Counted from the stretch's first letter, positions 12,970 to 25,969 are shown. The stretch: 64,000 nt of DNA from Odobenus rosmarus divergens (GCF_000321225.1 NW_004450397.1:1546723-1610722); one strand, 5' to 3'. Numbers and translations: made by a program. Notes: a model not told the origin generated them from the sequence alone.

Positions 12970-14364
12970 AACAACATAACATATCTTTACATCATTAATT
13001 TTTTCTTGAAAAGAGCAACCTGTTTCTCCCACCTCCTGCCAATCCTAAAAATACAGTTCAGTCATATCCCTATACTAGCGCTGCAAAGTAAGGAATGTCG
13101 TAGAGTCCAGTGGTAACAAACTGTAATTCCTTGGCTCCTTGGAGAAATCACTACCTTCTTTCCCAGTGTAGTCCTTTCCAATTCCCTACATTTATACTAT
13201 TTGATAGTTTCCTAAACTTGCCTCATCATTAGTATCACAGGTTCCTTCCTTGAAGATTTGGACTCAGTACACCTATGGTGAGGTGTGGGACTCTATTTCT
13301 ACAGGCAAACCAGATGATTGTTAGTATCAAGCAAGTTTGAGAAACAGGGTTCTATAACATAACTGTTTTATTCATTTATTTTTAAAATATTTTGGTTATA
13401 CGGATTATTCTTCCCCAAGAATTTCATAATGTCCCTTGCTATGACACTCCAATGGTAGTACAGTGACATGATTAAATGGGCCAACACATTTCCTAAATGC
13501 ACAGCCAATCATTTCTCAGTCAATGAATGCCCTAATTAGATAATTCTCCAAAATAAAGCAAAGACAGGTCTGACAAAACCTAGCCTGTTTCAGCAAGAGA
13601 AATTCCCACCCTCCACATGGCTATATTTTGCCACAAGTGATCTGGAACACTGGTACATCTCTGGAGTTAGGGTCAACTCCTACCCAAATGTTCATACAAA
13701 GACAAGCCCAGCTAATTTCCCTGTTAAATCAGAGTGAGTCACCATCCTAACAATTTAGATTGTTAAGGTGCACATATCAAAATATATGCTTCCCGGCACA
13801 GAAGCATATATTGCAATTCCATATCCAACTGTAATATTTTGTAATTCCATATCCAATTACAACAGTAAATCCAATAAAGGCACGGCAGAACTGTCACTCA
13901 GGCAAGGGAGAAATACAAAGTCATAAGCCAATTCAAATATTGCTAATGTCCTCGAAGGAACAAATGGGGATGCCTAAAACCCCTGTCAGGGGACTTCATA
14001 TTATCTTTTTCACCTAGGAATCTTTCCTAAGAAATTTCAGCTGGAAAATTTTGTTAAATTTCCACATCCTAAGCTAAATGAATCCCTGAAAGATGATCCT
14101 ATTTCCTTTATATGAATTTTGTAACATTTCCCTATATGCCTTTTTACTTCTAAGTCCCATTTTTAAATCTCAAAGCATTAAGATTTAGAATAACATAGTA
14201 ACTACTAAAACATCTATGCACAAAGCTAAAATTTTGCATTCCATTTGAAATGGAAACCTAATCAGTGGATGTCTGTCTTGAAAACACATGTAGTTTTCTG
14301 GCAAACTATCATCTTAACTATAATTTAATCTGAACTGTCAAAAGACTTAAAAGTCATTTAAGGG

Positions 14365-14560
14365 GGGTGGGGGTGCCTGGGTGGCTCAGTCGTTAAGCGT
14401 CTGCCTTTGGCTCAGGTCATGATCCCAGGGTCCTGGGATCGAGCCCTGCATCGGGCTCCCTGCTCTGCGGGAAGCCTGCTTCTCCCTCTCCCACTCCTCC
14501 TGCTTGTGTTCCTGCTCTCACTGTCACTCTCTGTCAAATAAATAAATAAAATCTTTAAAA
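14365..14560 (+). mobile_element. Can-SINE with perfect 16-base duplication
   Basis: Typical head, core and AAATAAATAAATAAAATC tail. AAAAGTCATTTAAGGG stands at 14,349-14,364 and 14,561-14,576. A G-rich run joins the left copy to the head. Confidence 0.95.
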
Positions 14561-15776
14561 AAAAGTCATTTAAGGGTAAATAACTAAAAGTAACATTAAG
14601 ATGGAAATTACTGAAAATAACACCAGGGATTTTTGTTTTGTTTGTTACTTAACCATACTTAGACGGTTTACTTGTAGCTGTTTGGGCGAAGATGGAAAGA
14701 CAGGGCATATATGTTAAGTATTACCCCTGTGGCATTATTCCTCAGAAGAAATCATGATAGTCTTTTAAATATAAGGGTCAATGCAAAACTCTAAAAACCT
14801 ACATGAAAAGCTAGCCTATAAGCACTAATATAGAACAAAGCATCTAAAATTCCCTTTAGATCTTTAGTTTGTGTCTTAGTAAAAAGCAGTGACATTCCAG
14901 AGAGGCAGATGAGAACTCAGTGTAAGGAAGAACTTTCTAAGAATTAGAGCCGATCAACAATGCAACAGTGAGCTTCCTTCCTTTAGCACTGGAAGGAGTC
15001 AAACAAAATCCCAGAGACCACCTGTCATGCATGCTGTCAAGGATATTCTTGCTTTGTTTAGGAAGTTGTTCTAAATGACCTCTGGGGTCACTTCCAAATA
15101 AGTGTTTGATTCATCAGGGTTATTTTCAGTGGTGAGATGAATGATGTGGGTACACACTAAACACACACGCACACAAAGTAGCCCCAGAAGAAAACTTGGA
15201 AGCCTGCTATTTTTAAATGTGATTTTGCAGGCAAAAGGCAGAGGTTCAATCAGCTATGTCCTCACACCACCATTCTAGGGAAGAGAGAAAGGGAAAGAGG
15301 TACAAGTTTGCTCTCCCTTAATATTCTCTTTGAGTTAAAGAACAAACCCAGGTCCTGGTGACGTCTAGCATATTCCTTAGCAGGCCACAACAATCTAGTT
15401 CTTAGGACAGAGTAGGAGCTACAAAACTAGAAAACACAGTTGGATACAAAATTGCTCACGAAAAACATATTTGTCATGCAATAAATCTGCTCTGCTCTCG
15501 TATATTTCAGTTTCCCATGTGAGTAAAACACAGGGCAAGTCTAAACCCAGTAGTTTCCAGAAAGGTGTACAAGGAAACAAAAAGAGGACTAGACTCCAGT
15601 ATTTTTCAAGATTGGACTTAGCCTGAAAGTTTTCAGGCAATTCAAACTGCTTATTGACTGAAAGCCTCAGAGATCTCCACCAGTCTTGAAATAGGAAAGA
15701 AGGAGAAATTGGGTCCTACACAGGTAGCTTCTTATCCACTTATACCTTACCTAGCACCTTAAATGTAATTACTCAA

Positions 15777-15971
15777 TTTTTTTTTTTTAAAGATTTTATT
15801 TATTTGACAGAGAGACACAGAGAGAGAGGGAACACAAGCAGGGGGAGGGGGAGAGGGAGAAGCAGGCTTCCCGCCGAGCGGGGAGCCCGATGCGGGGCTC
15901 GATCCCAGGACCCTGCGATCATGACCTGAGCCGAAGGCAGACACTTAACGACTGAGCCACCCAGGTGCCCC
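15777..15971 (-). mobile_element. Can-SINE (inverted)
   Basis: AAAGATTTTATTTATTTGAC tail complement, AG-rich middle and ACTGAGCCACCCAGGTGCCC head complement. A short duplication, TACTCAA, lies at 15,770-15,776 and 15,972-15,978. Confidence 0.92.
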
Positions 15972-16219
15972 TACTCAAACAATTTTTAAGTAATACCTTT
16001 TTATTTCTTTATTCTTTGCTTGCTACTTCTACTTTTTATTTTTTTCTCTAAGTTTTTACAGTGCAATATTAGTTTCAGGTTTAGAATTTAGTTTTACATA
16101 CAACATCCGGTGCTCATCACAAGTGTACTCCTTAAATCCAACACCTATTTAACCCACGGCCCCGTGCACCTCCCCTCTTGTAACCATCAGTTTGTTCTCT
16201 GTAGTTAAGAATCTGTTTC

Positions 16220-16414
16220 GTGAGGGAGACTGGGTGGCTCAGTCGTTAGGCGTCTGCTTTTGGCTTGGGTCGTGATCCCAGGGTCCTGGGATCGAGCCCC
16301 GCATCCGGCTCCCTGTTCTGTGGGAAGTCTGCTTCTCCCTCTCCCACTCCCCCTGCTTGTGTCCCTCTCTCGCTGTGTCTGTCAAATAAATAAATAAAAT
16401 CTTTAAAAAAAAAA
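16220..16414 (+). mobile_element. Can-SINE nested in L1
   Basis: Head box ACTGGGTGGCTCAG, GATCCCAGGGTCCTGGGATC core, CT-rich middle and AAATAAATAAATAAAATC tail. Flanked by the 13-base duplication AAGAATCTGTTTC at 16,207-16,219 and 16,415-16,427, both lying in L1 3' UTR sequence. Confidence 0.93.
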
Positions 16415-16828
16415 AAGAATCTGTTTCTTGGTTTGCCTCTCTTCTCCCCCCACACCCCCATCCATGTTCATTTGTTTTGTTTCTTAAATTCCACATATGA
16501 GTGAAATCATATGGTATTTGTGTTTCTCTAACTTATTTTGCTTAACATCATACTCTCTAACTCCACCTACGCCATTGCAAATGGCAAGATTTCATTCTTT
16601 TTGATGGCTGAGTAATATTCCATTGTGTATGTGTGTGTGCGCCACTTCTTTATCCATTCTTCAGTTGATGGACATTTGGGTTCTTTCCATAATTTGGCTA
16701 TTGTTAATAATGCTGCTATAAACATCAAGGTGCAAGTATTCGTATTCCTTTGAATTAGTATTTTTGTATCCTCTGGGTAAATACCTAGTAGTGCAATTGC
16801 TGGATCATAGGGTAATTTCTATTTTTTT

Positions 16829-17019
16829 AAAAGATTTTATTTATTTATTTGACAGAGAGAGACACAGCGAGAGAGGGAACACAAGCAGGGGAATGGGAGA
16901 GGGAGAAGCAGGCTTCCTGCTAAGCAGGGAGCCTGATGTGGGGCTCAATCCCAGGACCGTGGGATCATGACCCGAGCTGAAGGCAGACGCCTAATAACTG
17001 AGCCACACAGGCGTCCCGA
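16829..17019 (-). mobile_element. Can-SINE nested in L1 (inverted)
   Basis: Complement of the SINE: AAAGATTTTATTTATTTATT, GACAGAGAGAGACACAGCG, then TGAGCCACACAGGCGTCCC. Flanked by near-identical GGTAATTTCTATTTTT (from 16,811) and GGTAATTCTATTTTTA (from 17,020), a duplicated piece of L1 ORF2. Confidence 0.92.
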
Positions 17020-17196
17020 GGTAATTCTATTTTTAACTTTTTGAGGAACATCCACACTGTTTTTCAGAGTGACTGCACCAGTTTGCATTCCCACCAACAG
17101 TGTTAAGAGGGTTCCCCTTTCTCTACATCCTCACCAACACCTGTTTGTTTCCTGTGTTGTTAATTTTAGCCATTCTGACAGGTGTGAGGTAATATC

Positions 17197-17442
17197 TCAT
17201 TGTATTTTTGATTTGTATTTCCCTGATTTGTATTTCCCTGATTCAACAACTAAGTTGAGCATCTTTTCACGTCTGTTGTCCATCTGTATATCTTCTTTGG
17301 AAAAATGTCTATCCATGTCTTCTGCCCATTTTTTAACCGGATTATTTGTTTTTTGGGTGTTCAATCTTAAAATTTCTTTATATATTTCGGATACTAACCC
17401 TTTATCAGCTATGTCATTTGCAAGTATCTTCTCCCATTCCAT
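17197..17442 (-). pseudogene. L1 ORF2 C-terminal fragment
   Basis: An open frame on the minus strand within the L1 encodes [20 protein letters not shown], the well-known segment near the C-terminus of the L1 reverse transcriptase protein. Only the tail is present and the reverse transcriptase and endonuclease domains are missing. Towards the end a 15-base duplication produces a repeated Gly-Lys-Tyr-Lys-Ser. It is a dead fragment, not a host gene. Confidence 0.85.
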
Positions 17443-17949
17443 AGATTGCCTTTTAGTTTTGTTGACTGTTTCCTACTTCTACTTGTTAGATACACACTCT
17501 TTCCTCCTAAAATAATTTCTGTTACATGGATAGCCAGGTTTCATTATATAATAAAATTTCCTTAACCTCTGAACTTTACTGAAGTGCTATGCTAAATACC
17601 TGGGATGGATTACTTACGTGATTTGCCAAGATGAACCAAGCAGTGAAACAAAAGCTACATCTTCTGCTATAGAGTATTCAACATTCTGAAGTTTTTACTT
17701 AACATCAAATGATAGGCATTCTTCCATCAAATCTGCCTCAAAACATGGACCCCAAAATAAAACCTTTTTTCTTCCTTTCTCAAAGTTCTTAATAGAGCTT
17801 TTAATTATAATTTCTCCTGCATGCTAAAACAGAAATGAACCTCGGGGACAAAAATTAGACACAGATATCCCCACCAACAAACATATGAAATAATGCTTAT
17901 GTAAGCATAATTAAGAAATGTCAAATATCCCTACATACTATTTTCCCCC

Positions 17950-18560
17950 ATCATATTAATCAAAATCAATAAAATTCAATGTTGTCAAAGATGACAAAAC
18001 AGAGACTCACAAGTTACTTGTAGTGTGAACTGGTAACCTTTTCAAAAGGCAATATGACCATACTTTGTCCACAAAGATGATCACTGCACAGATTTTTTGA
18101 CATAGCAAATCTACAGCCAAATTATCCTAAGGATGTATGTAAAGGTAAATGTATGGACAAGGATATTCATAATAACACTGTGTATGTAAGAGCAAAAAAC
18201 TAGAAACAAACTAAATGTTCATCAGTGAAGGACTGGCTAAATAAATCACAGTGTATCCTCAGTGTCTAACAGAATTACATGCACTCAAGAACAAAGTGTT
18301 GATATAAAGAAAGAAACCCCTAAATGAAAAGTCAAGTCATAAGTCAATAGGCACAGTGTAATCCTACTTGTACTAAACGAAAAAATACAGAGACATGGTG
18401 ATCTATATTACAGCTGAACTACCACTTTACTAAACATGCTAGAATGAATACATGAAAAAATTATGGAAAGACAATTCAGAAATTGAGGACTCGGATTACT
18501 GAGGCAGTAGGGCCTTTACTTTTCATTTTATATCTTTCTCCACTTTTAATTTTACACTCT
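17950..18560 (+). mobile_element. L1ME 3' end relic
   Basis: AAATTATCCTAAGGATGTAT, AAGGATATTCATAATAACAC, AAACTAAATGTTCATCAGTG and GGCTAAATAAATCACAGTGT follow the L1ME ORF2 tail and 3' UTR in order. No intact frame. Confidence 0.7.
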
Positions 18561-18769
18561 GTTCCTATATCACTTTTCTTTAGAATCTTTATGTAGACTA
18601 CTCTTCAGCCCCAGACCATGGCAGAATTTTGTAATACTGGCCACATCCCCTGTGCGATGAAGCTCACTACCCACACCCTATCATCCCCAGCACTATCATA
18701 CCCTAACACCAAAGTTCCAGTTCGGAAATTACATAATGGATGGTTTCAGAGCTGACATTTCCTCCACCA

Positions 18770-19160
18770 CTTTTCTTCTTTCTTCACATCCTTATGTTAT
18801 TTGTGCTGATTTGAGTCTCTCTTTCTCTAAAATATATGCTCTTCTGAGAGCAGGGTCAATGTTGTCCCAATCCTTCCTTCCCCCAATAGCATCTAGCACA
18901 GTGCTTAGCAGGTGCAAGTTAATAAATGTTAAACTTGGGCGCCTGGGTGGCTCAGATGGTTAAGCATCTGCCTTCGGCTCAGGTCATGATCCCAGGGTCC
19001 TGGGATCGAGTCCCGCATCAGGCTCCCTGTTCCTTGGGAGCCTGCTTCTCCCTCTGCTTCTCTCTCTCTCTCCCTCTCTCTCTCCCTCTGTCTCTCATGA
19101 ATAAATAAATTAAAAAAATCTAAAAAAAAAATAAAATAAAAAATAAATGTTAAACTTGGT
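18770..19160 (+). mobile_element. L2 3' end split by a Can-SINE
   Basis: TCTTCTGAGAGCAGGGTCAA, CATCTAGCACAGTGCTTAGC and GTTAATAAATGTTAAAC are an L2 3' end; the SINE at 18,939-19,141 interrupts its terminus. Confidence 0.6.
18939..19141 (+). mobile_element. Can-SINE, young-looking subfamily
   Basis: Head GCGCCTGGGTGGCTCAG, a long (CT)n middle and a tail beginning CATGAATAAATAAAT, unlike the GTCAAATAAATAAA tails elsewhere. Flanked by an 18-base perfect duplication, AATAAATGTTAAACTTGG, at 18,921-18,938 and 19,142-19,159. It has landed in an L2 3' end. Confidence 0.95.
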
Positions 19161-20830
19161 TTTTATGAGAATATCATAGTTTCAAGGTTAAAATTTATTT
19201 TAAAAGGAAGAACCTACCACTTTCCTGATCACATAGATTTGGTAATAAATGACCTTCACATTACAGAAAGAAACACTGAGGTACTTTAAACATATAAATA
19301 ATTTGCCATTAAACTAAGTAAAAGATGAAGACAGAAACAGTAAAGAGGTCTAAATAATTTTTTTTAATGTTAAGAAAATATACAGCCTTTCATTAGGATG
19401 CCATATGGGACAAGAGAACACAAGCAAAGAAAAAGGAATCTGATTGAAGAAAAAAATGTTATAATAATGCCCTCATTTCTAATAGTGTCAACTATAATTT
19501 CAAAAAAAGAGGGGGGATTGGTTTCAGCTCTGGGTATACATTTATAACAGTGAGTAGGAACTACACATCAGAATGGAATGATTATTGATTTCTTAATGGA
19601 TTACAGCTGCACAAATTTACACTCACCAAAAAACCATCAATCTTTGGGTAATAATTATAAACCTATCACAGTACATACGGCATTCTGACTGAATTGAAAC
19701 TTACTGCTATCTGCCGGGAAATGACCAATTTTCTATTTCTCCTGCTCCAACCACAATACAGAATGGTGAGCAGCTACTTACATCAAATGCTATTATAGGA
19801 CATAGTTTGTAACAGCCACAGTATGTGCCATCTGTAAATTGCTATTAGAGAGGTAAACAATCAGGTCCTGGTGGACTTTTTTTTCTTATTATTCATTAGC
19901 TATGAAAACTGTAAATAAAATGGGCATAAGGCAGTTACACTTGTCAAAGACCTATCATTACTAGCAAGTTGCAGAGAAGGGGTCAAGGGCAAACAGTACA
20001 TTAGCTAAAGTCATGCTGTTCTGATTTTATATCCTAATTTTAAACCTCTCCCCAACTCTGCATCAGAGCACTAAACCACTAAGCTACAGAGGTTAGGTCT
20101 CTTTCTAAACCCTAAATGTGTTCTCAGTGAATTGCATTTTTACTAAATGCCAAGTGGAACACCACTACAATTAAGATATTATTTTCCAAAAAGAAAACCC
20201 CACCATGTCAGTTCCACCCAGCAGTCTTTAATCATTGGATAATGACGTGATCCATTATTAATCAAGTTTCTAATTCTCATATTTTCCAGCTGTAGGGTTT
20301 AGATAACACCATTTCCTTCCAGATAGTTAATCCCATTCTGAACACCTTATTGATCTATATTACACACATACAGCCACAGAACGAAGGCAGTTAATCCAAT
20401 CCAAATAAAGGTAATTTGGACTCAATAATATACTTGTTTCCATTTTCTCTTTAGATTCTAATCTATCATCAGAACTTTTGGGTAATCAATTTTATTTTCT
20501 AAAAAATTATAATGTGATTCTTTCATTCAATTAACAACAACAAAAAAAATGTATTTCCAAAGCATCCTAGGAACTAAAGAAATGAGATTTGATTGTTTTT
20601 ATAAAGCATTCCCTTTCCTAAGTACTCAGAGACTATTAAATCACCATGATAATCAACCATAATAATTAAAATACTATTAAGTATAATATAAAATCAAATA
20701 GAAAAGCTAAATAAAGTTACCATTACAAAATACATTTATGAAACACCACAATTGATTTGTGAAACGGTGAAATTTACATGTCAAACTTTTTGGTTTTTAA
20801 TGGAAAATATTCTAAATGCTATAACAATCA

Positions 20831-21040
20831 AGGGGTACCTGGGTGGCTCAGTGGGTTAAGCACCCGACTGTTGATTTCAGCTCAGGTCATGATCTTGAGG
20901 TTGTGAGATGGAGCCCCATGTTGGGCTCCGGGCTTAGTGGGGAGTCTGCTTAAGATTCTCTCTCTCCTTCTCACTCTACTCCTCCCCCCACTCATGTGTG
21001 CTCATGCTCTCTCTCTCTAAAATAAATAAATAATAAATAT
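20831..21040 (+). mobile_element. Can-SINE, older subfamily
   Basis: Head GGTACCTGGGTGGCTCAG followed by a diverged core (CACCCGACTGTTGATTTCAG) typical of an older subfamily; tail AAATAAATAAATAATAAAT. Flanked by AACAATCA at 20,823-20,830 and 21,044-21,051. Confidence 0.9.
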
Positions 21041-21194
21041 TGTAACAATCAGGTCAGAAAAATAAACATATTCTCTACAAGGCAAGAAATAACTTGAGCC
21101 TGAGTTGACACATCTTAGGAACCATTTCTGATAAGTATAAAAACCATAATGAAATATTTACAGTCTACAAACAATAAGTTAATTGTGCCAGAAA

Positions 21195-21475
21195 ATTAGC
21201 TAAATGCTTTATGTAAGTTATTGCATTTATTTCTTAAAACCTTATGAAAGGTTTAACTTCTTAAGGTAAAATCTTAAAACCTATTTGTAGCTGAGGGAAG
21301 TGAATGTAGAAAATCCAAGGAATATTCCCAAGGTCACACAGTTGAAAAACAATCAAATATCAGCAATTCCTAAGGCTTAACTTTAAAGTAAGAAGCAGAG
21401 CCAGGAGTCAAACCCAAGTCCACGTAACTTGAAAGTCAGTTCTCTTAACCACTTCCACTGGATCTCACCTCAAAA
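21195..21475 (-). mobile_element. MIR relic (inverted)
   Basis: CCCAAGGTCACACAGTTG, AGCCAGGAGTCAAACCCAAG and TCTCTTAACCACTTCCACTG match the MIR complement; the left part is diverged. Confidence 0.65.
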
Positions 21476-21750
21476 TACAAGAACAGCTACACCCACAGGG
21501 ACTGCTATGTTCCAGGGCAGACAGGTACCCAATATTTGCTTTAAATGGAGTAAATAAACAAATGAATAAAAAGAAGAAATGAACATCTTATGTAAGGGAA
21601 GGAACACCAAGCCAAAAGCCAGAAGATAAGGTTTTAAATCATTGTTCTGCTATTCTCTCCCCAGGTGACCATGGGCCTCAATATACAGATTTCTAAAATA
21701 TAGGCTTTAGAATGGATATCACAATATAAAATACTGTGTTTACTATACAG

Positions 21751-21785
21751 GTGTGTGTGTGCATACATACACACACACACACACA
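21751..21785. repeat. (GT)n-(AC)n compound microsatellite
   Basis: GTGTGTGTGT followed by GCATACATAC and then ACACACACACACACA; the two halves are complementary and could pair as a hairpin. Confidence 0.95.
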
Positions 21786-21834
21786 GAGAGAATTCTATTT
21801 ATGGAAGGCAAAGGATAGGAATTCAGTTGGCCTT

Positions 21835-22600
21835 TGAGCCCACATTTGTCATCTACTATGTTCCTGACTCTACTCTGGCTATGTAAGTAACCAATACAAA
21901 TGCTCAAGTATGTGTTGGGAGAATAGACAAATAAATAAATTAGATAATTTCAGAGACTAGTAAATATAGCAAAGACAATAAAATAGAGTAATGTCATAGA
22001 ATGCCTGTGAGGGGCTTATTTACCTGCGGTGCTCAGGAAGAGCCTTTCCAAGGAGGCAACAGTTGAACTGAGAGAAGAAAAGAAGGAGGCTTTCATGCAA
22101 AGTTATGAAGGAAGAGTATTCCAAACAAAAAGAACAGTAAGTACAAAGACCCTCAAAGGAACAAATTTGCCAAGTCCAAGAAGAAAAACAGAAGGTATTT
22201 TGAAGGTTTAGTGAATGAAGGAAGAGGGGCTCAGAGATGGAGGCAGGGGCCACAACCTTTAGAATCTTGTAGACTTTAGGAATTTTAATTTTATTCTACT
22301 TTCAATAGAAAACTTCTGTGTTTGAAGCAATGGATTGTTATAATCTGATTTAGGTTTTAGAAAGTCCAGTTCTGCCTATTTGGTAGATTAAGGGGAACAG
22401 AAGAGAAAGAATGGAAGCAGGAAGGGCAGATAAAAGTTTCTGCAGTATTTTAGGCTTAGAGAATTGGGAAATGATGGTAGCTCAGAGCAAAGTCATCGAA
22501 GTAAACATGGTGAGAATTATGCACATTCAGGACGTATTTTAGATGTGGAGCCAATGTTTTCTGAGGCACTGGACTGACTGTGAGTTTGAGAAAAGGAACA
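21835..22600 (-). mobile_element. L2 LINE relic (inverted)
   Basis: CTACTATGTTCCTGACTCTA, AGGAAGAGCCTTTCCAAGGA, AAGAGTATTCCAAACAAAAA, then TTTTATTCTACTTTCAATAG and ATAATCTGATTTAGGTTTTA follow the complement of the long L2 3' region. Strongly diverged, no intact frame. Confidence 0.6.
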
Positions 22601-24187
22601 ATACCAAATACAGACTTGAAAGTCAAAGCATCATCAGTATCCAAAGAAATAAACTGAGAGGAGGACCTGCCGATGGAGACGTAAGGACTGCTAATAGATG
22701 AAGGTGAGCACCAGATGTTTCCTGTTCACTAAGTAATTGGCAGCCACTGATTATGACCCTTCTAATGAAGCCATTCCTTCTTTATATCTTTCCCTTAGAG
22801 GCAGTATATACCTCTCACATTTCTACCAAAAACCTCTAGCTTTTTGGTTTCAACTAACTGGATCATTTCCTTTAACTCAATAGCCAGTAACCTAGAAGAT
22901 CAAAACACATGATAAAAGTAGAAACTTGGAAATAAATACTAATTTCTAAGCCCAAGGTCTCATAGGCAACAGAGAAAAACACAAAATTCAAAGTATGAGA
23001 GCATTTTAAAACAATAAAACGCTTATTATAAAGTGATAAACACAATTAACAGGCATCAATCATCAGCGTTGTACCCATCCAGATACATGATACTGAAAAT
23101 ATATTAACATCCAAAATATCCATGAACTCCACACTTGAAAAGGAAGCATTTGGAGGAGTGAAGTTTGTCACCATCCTGAAGAGCCACCCAAGTAGGTAAC
23201 AATGCTCATTAACTGATTAAAAACAAACTTGCTAGCAGCTAAAAATGTTTTACAGCAATTCAAAACCAACCACTCACAAAACAAAGAGAAAAAAAATGGC
23301 AAATAGAAAATCACAGATTGATTACCACCAAGGGTTCCTTTACAGCATAAAAATGCAGATAACCTGTTATCATTAAACTGCTACTATATGGATACAAGCA
23401 CTTTTCATTTTAGTTAGGATTAAGTACATTGTTTTCCTATATGTGCCAGTTAAATATAATGGGCTTAATTTACAGAATCTTATGTCAAGAGAACTAAATT
23501 TCACGAGCTTCCAAATAATATACAATTTTGTTGTAACTTTTAAAAAAAAGAAAACTCAAAGGTAGAGAAGTAATAAAAAGATAAGATGATATTTTACAAT
23601 GTAAATAAGGAGAAGACTTAGTATTCTCCAAGCTATTAAATATACTGCCTTAATTCTTGTAGCTATAGGAATGATTACAAACAAATGTTGGCAAAACTAG
23701 ATAACCTCTGCTCATCTAAAATTACCTGGACACATTTAAACAGGATTTCAAGAAAGGATTCAGATAAAAACTGGAAAAAAAAAAAGCCTTTGTAAAGGTT
23801 GTGTAACTGATTCTAGGTACTGTTACGATCATCATGAACAAATGTGATAATTAACACCGTTGCCCTAAGAAAATTGAAGTCTGGCCTCACAATCTAGCAT
23901 AAGCAGAACTGTGTACAGTTTTAAGGAAGAGTCATTTGATTCGTAGGTTTTTAAATGATCTTCGGGACTGAGCTACTGAATGAGTTCACTGAAACAACAG
24001 CAATATGATATCCCATTTTCACATGTGTCTAGTAAATGGGCATGTTTATAATTTGGAAGATCTTACTTAGATCACAAAGATTAGAAATCTTCAAAATAAT
24101 AATAGTAATAATAACTTTAAAACTATAGACTTTCTAAATAATGCCAACAAATAACCAAAGTGTCTCGGACTGAATTTCAATTCTTTT

Positions 24188-24216
24188 TATCTATCTATCT
24201 ATCTACCTATCTATCT
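24188..24216. repeat. (TATC)n microsatellite
   Basis: Seven units of TATC with one C-for-T change (CTACC). Confidence 0.95.
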
Positions 24217-24639
24217 TTTAAAGTCTTTTATAAAACCTATCTCTATATTCTAGAGAGAGTGACATTGGCCTGAAAAGATGTATTTTTGTGAAGCCATGTG
24301 AAACTTCTAAGTACTTGAAACTTTTCGTCCAATGTAGTATTCTGCAGTATTGTATACTGTACTATCTGCCTGAATTTGTGTTAAGAAAAAAAGAGTCTAA
24401 GCTAGTGCTAACTTTAGACCATTTATTTTAAAACTGTTTTGTGAGTAAAAAGACTAGCTGGGTGATTTCGTCTCTGGTATCCACAGCACACACAGTGCTG
24501 AAGTGACCAAACCTGTAAGGGTCAATCTGAGTAATAACTTACAGGACTAACTGAGATATGTCTCTAATGTATCCAGTCAGATAAGCAACACATATTAACC
24601 TCATAATGTATTTAAAAATTAACAGGCAACTTTCTTAAT

Positions 24640-24860
24640 TGAGAGACTACTATGTATAAGGCACTGTGCTAACTTCTATAGAAAAGAGTAATATTTCTTG
24701 AATTATTTCTTGAAATGTGTTAGGCAGTATGACAGGAGCTTTAGCTAAAGTTATTTTATTAATTCTCACAACAACCCCAAGAGATAAGCACCAACTTTCC
24801 CTTATTTACCAATGAGGAAGTGAAGGCTAATACACAACACAGCCAATATAAATCCAAGCC
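24640..24860 (-). mobile_element. MIR relic (inverted)
   Basis: AATTCTCACAACAACCCCAA, CTTATTTACCAATGAGGAAG and AACACAGCCAAT follow the MIR complement. Confidence 0.6.
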
Positions 24861-24879
24861 TGTTCATCTGTCTGCTATC

Positions 24880-25060
24880 CTTGGGCTGCAGAGATTATGT
24901 CATTTCCCCTACCCTCAAGGAGATTCCAGTCACACGGGGGAGATAAGATGAACACAAGTAAGGGAGTCTTGGTAAAACAAGATAGGAAGTGATAAAGCCT
25001 TCCTTGTTTTTAAAGAAGAAATTACTCCTGGATAAAAAGGGTCATTTGGTTTGAAAAAGT
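24880..25060 (-). mobile_element. L2 relic (inverted)
   Basis: CTACCCTCAAGGAGATTCCA, then GGGGGAGATAAGATGAACAC and TAGGAAGTGATAAAG follow the complement of the L2 3' end. Short and diverged. Confidence 0.45.
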
Positions 25061-25969
25061 GATTGCACTGTCACCATGCTAATAGTAACCCTGACCCAAG
25101 AAAAGTTCAACTTGGACATGAAAAGCAAATTGTGTATCTTTAAATGATCTCATTGGGATTTACAAAGATTATTGCACCTTTTAACCAAATGAACTATGAG
25201 TAGTCTATTTATACATACTCTGCTATAAAATCTTTTAAAAAGAATATCTACTTTTCTCCTTGATTGCTCACAGGATAAAAGGGGGAAAAAAATGAAGATT
25301 ACTAGGGTCTGATACATAGTTGATAATTCCAGATACACAACAGAGCGATGTATTCTGATGTAGGACACACGGCACCATGAGTATGGAGTTCACGAAACTG
25401 CAGAACCATATTGGGAATTCACCAACACATCTAGTAAACAAGTGAACAAGTCCCTGCTAAAAGATCACTCTGGGCCAGGTCAAGAGGGAGACACACCCTC
25501 CAGTCAAGTCCTGCCATGAACACATCTTCCAAACTGCCATCCTCAAATGAAATGCATTACTACTGAGTAATTACCATTTCAATTATATCCCTCACAAACA
25601 GAGCAGGTTTATTTGTGATTCGCTTTAATTAGGATAATTTTAGTTTCATTTCTTTAGTAATTGATTTGAATATAACAGAATTAATAATTGCCTCATACTT
25701 GCACACACATTTCTTTTCAAACAAGGACTATCTGACAGCACTCAGACAGATGAAGAATAAAAATATCTAGTCAATGATGGAAATATCTTGTGTTTTATTG
25801 GCAATGCTTTTCACTCTTTTTTTTTACTATTATGAAAATTGTTGATTAAAAGCAGTCTCACAGCATGTCCTTCCTAGAAGACTATTTAATATAACATGTT
25901 TGTGGGATCTATTTCTCAGTTACTTGATTCAAGTTTTGTCTTATACTCTTTTTATCTAACAATAAAATA

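Larger units (their letters stand above)
16035..17472 (-). mobile_element. 5'-truncated L1 with two nested Can-SINEs
   Basis: Read on the minus strand this is the 3' part of an L1: the end of ORF2 and the 3' UTR. The 12-base target duplication CTACTTCTACTT occurs at 16,023-16,034 and 17,473-17,484, giving exact limits. Removing the two SINEs and their duplications leaves about 1.0 kb of L1. It is truncated far inside ORF2, so it cannot move by itself. It must be older than both SINEs nested in it. Confidence 0.88.

Noticed and set aside
17069..17515. 148-codon plus-strand open frame
   Set aside because: It is the antisense of the L1 ORF2 tail.
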